Source: Endoryza foliicola
GTDB lineage: Bacteria > Bacteroidota > Bacteroidia > Chitinophagales > Chitinophagaceae
Length of the DNA stretch: 64,000 nucleotides
Direction: 5' to 3'
NCBI GenBank assembly: GCA_965226965.1
Contig: OZ245715.1
Coordinates: 2,356,001 to 2,420,000 of the forward strand
Part shown: positions 41,718-48,913 of the stretch, one piece after another
How positions within the stretch are numbered: position 1 is the first letter of the stretch
Layout of the letters: the number at the start of each line of letters is the position of its first letter
Position numbers and translations under genes: made by a program
The notes under the pieces: model-generated
What the model was told of the DNA's origin: nothing
The model's input: the letters and a program-made list of their open reading frames with translations, nothing else
Database searches by the model: none

Positions 41718-41764
41718 CAAACGTTAGCTAAGTCAATAGGGATGCGGCTTTCCAAAAAAATAAT

Positions 41765-41795
41765 TTTGGGATTTGTTTTCAATAGCGTATTTTTG
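41765..41795 (+). promoter_or_regulatory. Promoter of the pheA leader and operon
   Basis: TTTG (41765-41768), exactly 19 bases, then TATTTTTG (41788-41795): a full match to both elements with ideal spacing. The leader-peptide ATG at 41800 is only four bases after the -7 box, so transcription would start at or next to the A of the ATG and the message would be leaderless. Confidence 0.75.
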
Positions 41796-41799
41796 AATC

Positions 41800-41877
41800 A
41801 TGACAAAAGCACAAGGATTTTTTACCTTTTATTTTTACTACTTCTTTAACGAGAAGCCGGGAACGCTTTTGTTGTAA
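41800..41877 (+). CDS. pheA leader peptide (Phe/Tyr-rich, 25 residues)
   Basis: A 25-codon frame from ATG to TAA directly downstream of a consensus promoter and 77 bases before pheA. Residues 7-16 read FFTFYFYYFF: six Phe and three Tyr codons in ten. The rest is a charged N-terminus (MTKAQG) and NEKPGTLLL. It has no role as a protein; its translation rate would report on charged Phe- and Tyr-tRNA. The Lys-Pro-Gly codons at its end contain GCCGGGA, the arm able to pair with the terminator downstream. The layout is that of the enterobacterial pheA leader, although the sequence is unrelated. Confidence 0.88.
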   Translation: MTKAQGFFTFYFYYFFNEKPGTLLL

Positions 41878-41940
41878 CTGAAAAGAGAAAAAACAAACAA
41901 CATAAAGAGTCCCGGCCAAAAGCCGGGACTTTCTTTTTAT
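41856..41940 (+). promoter_or_regulatory. Transcription attenuator of the pheA operon
   Basis: The terminator is a 9-bp stem AGTCCCGGC (41908-41916) / GCCGGGACT (41922-41930) with loop CAAAA and the tail TTCTTTTT. An alternative arm GCCGGGA (41856-41862), lying in the last third of the leader frame, can pair with TCCCGGC (41910-41916) over seven bases and so prevent the terminator. A further short hairpin CTTCT/AGAAG (41841-41845 with 41851-41855) adjoins it. A ribosome stalled on the Phe/Tyr codons leaves GCCGGGA free (read-through); a ribosome reaching the stop codon covers it (termination). Confidence 0.85.
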
Positions 41941-41954
41941 CACAATTCAAACAA

Positions 41955-42830
41955 ATGGAAAAGCAAACACAACATCAAACGAGCAAACCCCATAAAGTAG
42001 CCATCCAAGGCTATGAAGGAAGTTTTCACCAGGTAGCTGCTCGCCAGTTTTTTGGAGAAGATGTTGAAGTGATTGCTTGTGATACTTTTCGTGACGTAGT
42101 GAAAATTGCAGCCAACAAGAAAGAAAGTGATGGCGGCGTAATGGCTATCGAGAATTCCATTGCCGGAAGCATTCTACCCAATTATAGTTTGCTTAAGAAA
42201 TCGAACCTTCAAGTAGTAGGTGAAGTGTATTTGCAAATTAAACAGAACTTATTGGTAAACCCCGGTGTGAAATTGGAAGACATTAAAGAAGTGCATTCAC
42301 ATCCGATGGCCATTTTACAGTGTCTCGACTTTCTCGAAAAGCACAATTGGAAATTAGTTGAAACAGAAGATACCGCTTTAAGCGCGCAGCATATACACAA
42401 AAATAGAAGCAAAACACAAGCGGCCATCGCCAGCAAATTGGCTGCAGAATTGTTCGATTTAGATATTCTTGCACCGAATATCCATACCATGAAAAACAAT
42501 TATACGCGTTTTCTGGTGCTTCAACGTCCCGATAGTGCAGCCCCCATTGAAAACCCTAACAAAGCAAGCATCAATTTTCACACCGATCATTCGCAAGGAA
42601 GCTTGGCTCGTGTGCTAACAATCATTGCACACGCCGGAATCAACTTAAGCAAACTCCAAAGTTTTCCAATACCGGGCTCCGATTTCAAATACAATTTCTA
42701 TGCTGACTTGGAATTCGAGTCCATTCAACAGTATCATTTCATGGAAGAGCAAGTAAAGAATCAAACAGAATCTTACACTTGTTTCGGCATCTATAGAAAC
42801 GGAAATCAACTCAAATTAAAAAGCGCATAA
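41955..42830 (+). CDS. pheA: Prephenate dehydratase
   Basis: A 291-residue enzyme that converts prephenate to phenylpyruvate for phenylalanine synthesis. The catalytic domain (about 15-195) has GYEGSFHQVAARQFFG, VMAIENSIAGSILPNYSLL, HSHPMAILQC and the NYTRFLVL motif with the catalytic Thr. An ACT domain follows (about 205-285; SINFHTDHSQGSLARVLTIIAHAGINLSKLQSFPI), the usual site of feedback inhibition by Phe. It has no chorismate mutase domain; that activity is fused to the DAHP synthase in the same cluster. It is the first gene after the attenuator, with the next gene 13 bases on. Confidence 0.95.
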   Translation: MEKQTQHQTSKPHKVAIQGYEGSFHQVAARQFFGEDVEVIACDTFRDVVKIAANKKESDGGVMAIENSIAGSILPNYSLLKKSNLQVVGEVYLQIKQNLLVNPGVKLEDIKEVHSHPMAILQCLDFLEKHNWKLVETEDTALSAQHIHKNRSKTQAAIASKLAAELFDLDILAPNIHTMKNNYTRFLVLQRPDSAAPIENPNKASINFHTDHSQGSLARVLTIIAHAGINLSKLQSFPIPGSDFKYNFYADLEFESIQQYHFMEEQVKNQTESYTCFGIYRNGNQLKLKSA

Positions 42831-42843
42831 ATAAAGGGGTTAT

Positions 42844-44004
42844 ATGATAGCAACGGCAAACAGGTTAAATGGAATAGGCGAGTACTACTTCTCTCAAAAA
42901 CTGAGAGAAATAGATGGACTCAACAAAGAGGGAAAGAAAATCATCAATCTGGGTATTGGCAGTCCCGATCTTCCACCTCATCCTGAAGTGGTGAAAATTC
43001 TTCATGAGGAAAGTGCGAAGGCCAATACACATGCCTATCAATCCTATAAGGGTTCTCCAATTTTGCGCAATGCCATTGCAGATTGGTACAAAACATGGTA
43101 CGGAGTATCTTTAAATGCGGATACCGATATTTTGCCACTGATTGGAAGTAAAGAAGGCATCATGCATATTTGCATGACTTACCTAGACAATGGCGATCAA
43201 GCATTGATTCCCAACCCCGGTTATCCTACTTATAGCGCTGCTGTTAAGTTAGCCGGTGGTGTTCCTGTTTCTTATGAACTAAAAGAAGAAAACAAATGGC
43301 AGCCCAATTTTGAAGCATTGGAACAAACCGATCTTTCAAAAGTAAAATTGTTGTTCGTTAATTATCCGCATATGCCAACCGGAACCCTTCCGGAAGCATC
43401 CTTTTTTGAAAAGCTGATCGCTTTTGCTAAAAAACACAATTTGTTGATTGTGCACGATAACCCTTACAGTTTTATTCTGAATGATCAACCGCAGAGTTTA
43501 CTTGCTACTCCCGGGGCTTTGGATTGTGTGTTAGAACTGAACAGCTTGAGTAAATCTCAAAACATGGCCGGTTGGCGTGTGGGTATGTTGTGTGCTTCTA
43601 AAGATAGAATCGACGAAGTATTGCGTTTTAAGAGCAATATGGACAGCGGCATGTTTCTTCCTTTGCAATTAGCCGCAGCGAAAGCCTTGAGCTTGGGAAA
43701 AGATTGGTACGATAGCGTAAACGCGGTATATAAAGAAAGAAGAGAAAAAGCATTTGAGTTGTTGGATCTGCTGCATTGCACTTATGATCGAGCTCAGGTA
43801 GGCATGTTCGTTTGGGCAAAAATTCCTGCAGCTGAGGAAAGTGGTTATACAGTAAGCGATAAGGTGCTCTACGGCGCCAATGTATTCATAACTCCGGGCG
43901 GAATTTTTGGAACAGCCGGGAATGGATACGTGCGCGTGAGTTTGTGCAGCACCATTGAGAATTTCAACGAAAGCATTGCCCGAATCAAATCAAAATTGAG
44001 TTAA
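42844..44004 (+). CDS. Class I/II aminotransferase, probably aromatic amino acid aminotransferase
   Basis: A 386-residue PLP enzyme. Visible are INLGIGSPDLPPHPEV, the YQSYKGSP region, the Asn-Pro loop YPHMPTG, HDNPYSF with the PLP Asp, the Schiff-base lysine in LNSLSKSQNMAGWRVGM, and the substrate-binding Arg near GYVRVSLC. The sequence type resembles the LL-DAP aminotransferase/AspC branch, but its place between pheA and tyrA makes the last step of Phe and Tyr synthesis (transamination of phenylpyruvate and hydroxyphenylpyruvate) the likely job. It is separated from tyrA by three bases. Confidence 0.87.
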   Translation: MIATANRLNGIGEYYFSQKLREIDGLNKEGKKIINLGIGSPDLPPHPEVVKILHEESAKANTHAYQSYKGSPILRNAIADWYKTWYGVSLNADTDILPLIGSKEGIMHICMTYLDNGDQALIPNPGYPTYSAAVKLAGGVPVSYELKEENKWQPNFEALEQTDLSKVKLLFVNYPHMPTGTLPEASFFEKLIAFAKKHNLLIVHDNPYSFILNDQPQSLLATPGALDCVLELNSLSKSQNMAGWRVGMLCASKDRIDEVLRFKSNMDSGMFLPLQLAAAKALSLGKDWYDSVNAVYKERREKAFELLDLLHCTYDRAQVGMFVWAKIPAAEESGYTVSDKVLYGANVFITPGGIFGTAGNGYVRVSLCSTIENFNESIARIKSKLS

Positions 44005-44007
44005 GCT

Positions 44008-44856
44008 ATGTTTCAGAATGTAACCATTGTAGGTGTCGGTTTGATAAGTGGCTCTTTTGCGTTGGCTTTAAAGGACAAAGGGCTAGCCAAGAACGTTATA
44101 GGCGTAAGTAGAACTGCGTCGAGCGCTCAAAAGGCAATTGATTTGGGAATTATTGATGAAGCTTTGCCTTTGGAAGAAGCGGTGGCAAAAGCGGATTTGA
44201 TTTATGTGGCCATTCCGGTAGATGCTACCATTCCGGTGATGACTACCATAATGGATCTCTTAAAACCAGGACAAATAGTAGCAGACGCGGGGTCTACTAA
44301 ACAAGCATTGTGCGACGCATTGAGAGATCACCCCAACAGAAAGCAATTTGTAGCCACCCACCCCATGTGGGGAACAGAATACAGTGGTCCGGAAGCTGCC
44401 GTGCGCAATGCCTTCGTAGGAAGATCCTGTGTGATCTGTGAAAAAGAAGTCTCCGATCCGGATGCAGTGGAAGCAATGGAGAAGATCTATACCGATTTAG
44501 GAATGCGCTTGGTGTACATGGGTTCACACGATCATGACCGCCACGTGGCCTATGTGAGTCATATTTCTCACATCACCTCCTTTGCGCTTGCCAATACGGT
44601 ATTGGAAAAAGAAAAGGAAGAGAATGCCATTTTTGAATTGGCGGGTGGTGGTTTTGAAAGTACCGTTCGTTTAGCAAAAAGTACCCCTTCAATGTGGGTG
44701 CCTATTTTCCAACAAAACAAGGAAAATGTGTTAGACGTCCTGAACGAGCACATTTCGCAATTACGCAAGATCAAATCTTGCTTGGAGAAAGACAATTACG
44801 AGTATTTGACAGAATTAATAGAGAATGCTAACAGCATTCGACGTATTATAAAATAG
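44008..44856 (+). CDS. tyrA: Prephenate dehydrogenase
   Basis: A 282-residue NAD(P)-dependent enzyme of tyrosine synthesis that converts prephenate to 4-hydroxyphenylpyruvate. The Rossmann motif is VGVGLISGSFALAL at the N-terminus, followed by the prephenate-binding THPMWGTEYSGPEAA region and HDRHVAYVSHISHI, both typical of TyrA. There is no ACT domain. It follows the aminotransferase with a three-base gap and ends 100 bases before the helicase gene, which has its own -7 box. Confidence 0.93.
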   Translation: MFQNVTIVGVGLISGSFALALKDKGLAKNVIGVSRTASSAQKAIDLGIIDEALPLEEAVAKADLIYVAIPVDATIPVMTTIMDLLKPGQIVADAGSTKQALCDALRDHPNRKQFVATHPMWGTEYSGPEAAVRNAFVGRSCVICEKEVSDPDAVEAMEKIYTDLGMRLVYMGSHDHDRHVAYVSHISHITSFALANTVLEKEKEENAIFELAGGGFESTVRLAKSTPSMWVPIFQQNKENVLDVLNEHISQLRKIKSCLEKDNYEYLTELIENANSIRRIIK

Positions 44857-44929
44857 AAGAATAGGAGCCTGTAATAGGCTAACTATCAGCTCTTTGAATA
44901 GTTTATTAGGCAGGGCGTGGGTTTTGCAG

Positions 44930-44937
44930 TACCTTTG
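44930..44937 (+). promoter_or_regulatory. Putative internal promoter (-7 box) of the helicase gene
   Basis: TACCTTTG, a full consensus match, 19 bases before the ATG at 44957. No clear -33 TTTG at the ideal distance. It suggests that the helicase and the aro genes behind it are not expressed only from the attenuated promoter. Confidence 0.4.
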
Positions 44938-44956
44938 CGCCAAATTAGTAATTTAT

Positions 44957-46645
44957 ATGATGACTTTTGATGCGTTGGGTTTGGATGCTGCATTGGTAAA
45001 GGCTACCGATGAGTTAGGATTCAAAAACCCAACAACCATACAGGAGAAAGCAATTCCTGTATTATTGAGTGGAACGAAGGATTTTGTGGGACTGGCGCAA
45101 ACGGGCACAGGAAAAACAGCCGCATTTGGCTTGCCTCTTTTACAACTGGTTGATTCTACAAAAAAAACAGCGCAAGCATTGGTGGTTTGCCCCACTCGTG
45201 AATTGTGTTTGCAAATTGTGAATGAACTTGAGTTATTCAAGAAATTTCTTCCCAGTACAAATGTAGTAGCTGTTTATGGAGGTGCTTCCATCGGTACTCA
45301 AATTAGAGAACTGAAAAGAAGTGTTCAAATAGTTGTAGCTACTCCGGGACGATTGATCGACTTAATCGAACGCAAAGCAATTAATCTCGACGAAATCGAA
45401 TACGTTGTTTTAGACGAAGCGGATGAAATGTTGAACATGGGTTTCCAAGACGACATTGAGTTCATTCTACAAAACACCCCAAAGAGAAACGCCACTTGGT
45501 TATTTAGTGCTACCATGCCACCGGAAATTAAACGTGTGAGCAAAAAGTACATGCAACAACCGGTAGAAGTGACCGTGGGTAAAATGAATACCGCCAATAA
45601 AAACATCGATCATCAATACTTTATCACCAGTTCTCAGAACCGTTATGAAGCATTGAAAAGATTGATCGATTTTAACCCCGGTATCTATGGAATCATTTTC
45701 ACCAGAACAAAAATCGACGCCCAACAAATTGCCGATAAACTAACCCGCGAAGGATACGATATCGATGCCCTTCACGGTGATTTGACGCAGCAACAACGCG
45801 ATAAAGTAATGGGTGAGTTTCGCGACAAAACCCTTCAACTTCTAATCGCTACAGACGTGGCCGCTCGTGGTATTGATGTACAGGGTATTACCCATGTTAT
45901 CAATTTCGAACTTCCTGATGATATTGAAGTGTATACGCACCGAAGTGGAAGAACAGGACGTGCAGGCAACACCGGTATTTGTATGAGTTTGATTCACTCT
46001 CGTGAAACGGGAAAATTGCGTCAAATTGAAAGAATCGTTCAAGCGCCTTTCCATAAGTTGGAAATTCCAAGTGGTAAAGACGTTTGTAGAAAGCAGTTCT
46101 TTTCATTTATGGATAAACTCTTGCAACGTGATATCAGTCATGGTGACTATGAAACCTACTTACCCATGTTGCAGGAAAAATTTGCCGATGTAAGCAAAGA
46201 AGAAGTGTTGAAACGTGTAGCTTCTCTTGAATTCGACCGTTTCCTCAAATACTACGAAAACGCAGAAGACTTAAACGTTCGCGAAAGAGAACGTTCTAAT
46301 TTCAGAGAACGTGGTGAGAGAGGCGATCGTGGAAACGATAGAGGAGGCGATAGAGGAAATGATAGAAGAAGAGATACCCGCGGCCGAGAATTCGGTGGTG
46401 GTGGCGACTATCAACGTCTCTTTGTGAACCTTGGCACGAAAGATGGTTTCTACAAAGCCAGTTTCTTACAATTCATTCTTGATATGAGTGATCTTAAAAA
46501 AGAAGTACTCGGAAGAATTGATATGAAAGAAATGAACAGCTGGGTAGAAATCGATCGCAAAGCGGCTCGTCAAATGATTGAAGCAGTTGATGGGAAGAAA
46601 TACAAGGGCCGCCGTATTCGTATGAACGACGCTAATAGCCGATAA
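44957..46645 (+). CDS. DEAD-box RNA helicase with C-terminal RNA-binding domain
   Basis: A 562-residue ATP-dependent RNA helicase. The conserved motifs are in order: Q motif (GFKNPTTIQEKAIPVLL), I (AQTGTGKTAAFG), Ia (PTRELCLQ), II (VLDEADEMLNMGF), III (SAT), and VI (HRSGRTGRAG). After about residue 430 comes an Arg/Gly/Asp-rich linker (RGERGDRGNDRGGDRG) and a DbpA-like RNA-binding domain (about 485-562; RLFVNLGTKDGFYKASFLQFI, VEIDRKAARQMIEAVDG). Such helicases help in ribosome assembly and RNA turnover, often in the cold. The start is the ATG at 44957; an upstream TTG in frame lies before the -7 box. Its place inside the aromatic cluster is unusual. Confidence 0.93.
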   Translation: MMTFDALGLDAALVKATDELGFKNPTTIQEKAIPVLLSGTKDFVGLAQTGTGKTAAFGLPLLQLVDSTKKTAQALVVCPTRELCLQIVNELELFKKFLPSTNVVAVYGGASIGTQIRELKRSVQIVVATPGRLIDLIERKAINLDEIEYVVLDEADEMLNMGFQDDIEFILQNTPKRNATWLFSATMPPEIKRVSKKYMQQPVEVTVGKMNTANKNIDHQYFITSSQNRYEALKRLIDFNPGIYGIIFTRTKIDAQQIADKLTREGYDIDALHGDLTQQQRDKVMGEFRDKTLQLLIATDVAARGIDVQGITHVINFELPDDIEVYTHRSGRTGRAGNTGICMSLIHSRETGKLRQIERIVQAPFHKLEIPSGKDVCRKQFFSFMDKLLQRDISHGDYETYLPMLQEKFADVSKEEVLKRVASLEFDRFLKYYENAEDLNVRERERSNFRERGERGDRGNDRGGDRGNDRRRDTRGREFGGGGDYQRLFVNLGTKDGFYKASFLQFILDMSDLKKEVLGRIDMKEMNSWVEIDRKAARQMIEAVDGKKYKGRRIRMNDANSR

Positions 46646-46652
46646 TAGTCAG

Positions 46653-46718
46653 ATGTGATCATCATTGAAATGATGCAGCTGCTGTTACGGAAACTGTATA
46701 AATCAATTTTGATCACAT
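46653..46718 (+). promoter_or_regulatory. Inverted repeat with T-run before the DAHP synthase gene
   Basis: Arms ATGTGATCA (46653-46661) and TGATCACAT (46710-46718) pair perfectly over nine bases and are followed by TTTTAATTT. Inside lie CATCATT-GAA-ATGATG and ATCAA-TT-TTGAT, which compete for the same bases. This could be a terminator of the helicase transcript, a second attenuator, or a protein-binding site. No aromatic leader peptide was found here. Confidence 0.4.
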
Positions 46719-46734
46719 TTTTAATTTCACCAAT

Positions 46735-47826
46735 ATGCAAGCAACAGACGCAACTAACATGAAAGAAGTAACCCAGCAGGCCTGGAACAAGAAGCCCATG
46801 ATCATCAGTGGCCCTTGCAGTGCCGAAACAGAAGCTCAGGTTATTGAAACTGCTCAACGATTAGCAAACACCGGTAAAGTAGATGTACTTCGCGCCGGAA
46901 TTTGGAAGCCTCGTACCAAACCCGGTATGTTCGAAGGGATCGGTGCGAAAGGATTACCTTGGTTACAACAAGCCAAGAAATTGACCGGCTTGCCTACAAC
47001 CGTAGAAATTGCTACCGGAAAGCAGGTGGAAGATGCGCTTACATTTGATGTAGATATTTTGTGGATCGGTGCTCGTACTACCGTGAACCCTTTCAGTGTT
47101 CAAGAAGTGGCCGATGCTTTGAGAGGTGTAGATATTCCCGTATTGATCAAGAACCCAATCAACCCCGACCTCGAATTGTGGTCAGGTGCAGTGGAGCGTG
47201 TAGCGCGCGCCGGAGTGAAACAAATTGGTTTGATTCACCGTGGTTTTTCTTCATACGGTAACACAGAATACCGCAATGCACCGATGTGGCACTTGGCAAT
47301 TGAAATGAAACGCCGCAACCCTGAATTGAAAATCATCAACGACCCTTCACATATCTGTGGTCGCCGCGATATTTTAATGGATGTAGCTCAAAAAGCCATT
47401 GACCTCGATTTCGATGGTTTGATGATTGAAAGCCATATCGATCCCGACAATGCTTGGAGCGATGCCAAACAACAAGTAACCCCGGAACGTTTGGGTGAAA
47501 TGATTTCAAGTATCATCTGGAGAAGTGAAGATACTGCTTCACAAGAATACCACGCGGCTCTAGAAAAACTACGTCAACAAATCAATCACCTCGATGATGA
47601 ATTGATGCAGATTTTAAGTCAGCGTATGAAAATCGCTGAAAAAATTGGTGAGTACAAAAAGAACAACAATATCACCATCCTCCAAACCAATCGTTGGAAT
47701 GAAATTTTGGAGCGTGCCTTTGTGAAAGGTGAGAAGCAAGGATTGAGCAAAGAATTCATCACTCGTTATTTTGATGCGGTACACATGGAAAGTATCAACC
47801 ATCAGAATAAGATTATGAATGCCTAA
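46735..47826 (+). CDS. Bifunctional 3-deoxy-7-phosphoheptulonate synthase / chorismate mutase
   Basis: A 363-residue fusion. Residues about 20-262 are a KDSA-like (type I-beta) DAHP synthase: MIISGPCSAETEAQV, LRAGIWKPRTKPGMFEG, IGARTTVNPFSVQEVADAL, IGLIHRGFSS and INDPSHICGRRD. Residues about 270-363 are an AroQ-type chorismate mutase: LEKLRQQINHLDDELMQILSQRMKIAEKIGEYKK. The protein supplies both the entry step of the shikimate pathway and the chorismate to prephenate step for PheA and TyrA. The mutase domain can also serve as the inhibitor-binding part in such fusions. A terminator hairpin follows directly. Confidence 0.94.
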   Translation: MQATDATNMKEVTQQAWNKKPMIISGPCSAETEAQVIETAQRLANTGKVDVLRAGIWKPRTKPGMFEGIGAKGLPWLQQAKKLTGLPTTVEIATGKQVEDALTFDVDILWIGARTTVNPFSVQEVADALRGVDIPVLIKNPINPDLELWSGAVERVARAGVKQIGLIHRGFSSYGNTEYRNAPMWHLAIEMKRRNPELKIINDPSHICGRRDILMDVAQKAIDLDFDGLMIESHIDPDNAWSDAKQQVTPERLGEMISSIIWRSEDTASQEYHAALEKLRQQINHLDDELMQILSQRMKIAEKIGEYKKNNNITILQTNRWNEILERAFVKGEKQGLSKEFITRYFDAVHMESINHQNKIMNA

Positions 47827-47833
47827 TACATTG

Positions 47834-47857
47834 ATACAAGGCCAACCGGCCTTGTAT
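47834..47857 (+). terminator. Intrinsic terminator between DAHP synthase and aroB
   Basis: A 10-bp stem ATACAAGGCC / GGCCTTGTAT with loop AACC, followed by TTTTCATTTTT. It lies within the cluster, 17 bases before the aroB start, so aroB, aroA and aroC may receive less transcript than the upstream genes. Confidence 0.75.
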
Positions 47858-47874
47858 TTTTCATTTTTATAAGC

Positions 47875-48894
47875 ATGGAAAAGCAGACCTACACTTTTTC
47901 AGGCGCTAAAGTGGACTATTATTTCGATGGCAGCATGAAGCAGCTGAAAGAAATTGTAGACCCAAAGGCGGCTGTAATTATCACAGATGAAAATGTTTTT
48001 AAAGCACATCACGCTGCCTTTAAAAACTGGAATACCATTGCATTAAAAGCAGGGGAGCAATATAAGGTTCAAGCAACGGTTGATGCCATTGTTGAACAAC
48101 TCATTGCTTTAGGAGTAGACCGCAAGTTCACTTTGGTGGGCGTTGGTGGAGGTGTTATCACCGATATCACCGGCTATATTGCCAGCATTTACATGCGCGG
48201 TATTCGTTGTGGATTTGTACCAACTACTTTACTTGCAATGGTAGACGCATCAATAGGGGGTAAGAACGGAATAGATGTAGGAATTTATAAAAATATGGTA
48301 GGCATCATTCGCCAACCCTCTTTTCTTTTGTACGACTTCAAATTATTGAGCAGTTTGCCGGAAGCAGAATGGCAGAATGGGTTTGCAGAGATCATTAAAC
48401 ATGCTGCTATCAAGGACGGCGCACTGTTTAAAGAGCTGCAACAATACAACATTGGGTATTATCAGAAGAATAAAAAAGCATTGGCTGCATTGGTGAAAAG
48501 AAATGCGCTGATAAAAACCAAAGTAGTGTTGAAAGACGAGTTTGAAAAAGGTGACCGCAGGCTACTCAATTTCGGGCATACCCTTGGGCATGCAATCGAA
48601 AATCAATACGAGCTTTCTCACGGTCAGGCTGTAGCAATAGGAATGACTTATGCCGCAGAACTGAGTGAACGAATTTTGAATTATAAAGGCAAAAATGAGT
48701 TGATAGAATTGATCAAAGCCTATCAACTGCCTACCTATGCCAAGTTCAGCATGAAGAAAGCAATTGCAGTATTGGAGAAAGACAAGAAAAAGGAAAAGGC
48801 AGTGATGAATTATATTCTTCTACAAAAAAATGGAAAAGGAGTGGTGTATCCCATTCCAATGTCGGATCTAACCAATTTGCTATTACAACTTTAG
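47875..48894 (+). CDS. aroB: 3-dehydroquinate synthase
   Basis: A 339-residue NAD- and metal-dependent enzyme, second in the shikimate pathway. It shows VGVGGGVITDITGYIASIYMRGI, the VPTTLLAMVDASIGGKNGID motif, the metal-site residues in GFAEIIKHAAIKD and RLLNFGHTLGHAIEN with HGQAVAIGM. It is slightly short compared with the usual 350-360, mainly at the N-terminus. The aroA gene follows after 19 bases. Confidence 0.95.
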   Translation: MEKQTYTFSGAKVDYYFDGSMKQLKEIVDPKAAVIITDENVFKAHHAAFKNWNTIALKAGEQYKVQATVDAIVEQLIALGVDRKFTLVGVGGGVITDITGYIASIYMRGIRCGFVPTTLLAMVDASIGGKNGIDVGIYKNMVGIIRQPSFLLYDFKLLSSLPEAEWQNGFAEIIKHAAIKDGALFKELQQYNIGYYQKNKKALAALVKRNALIKTKVVLKDEFEKGDRRLLNFGHTLGHAIENQYELSHGQAVAIGMTYAAELSERILNYKGKNELIELIKAYQLPTYAKFSMKKAIAVLEKDKKKEKAVMNYILLQKNGKGVVYPIPMSDLTNLLLQL

Positions 48895-48913
48895 TTAAGC
48901 CCGTTTAGGAAAT

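Noticed and set aside
46670..46770. Second leader peptide before the DAHP synthase gene
   Set aside because: A frame starting MMQLLL exists but lacks aromatic enrichment and runs into the synthase gene.
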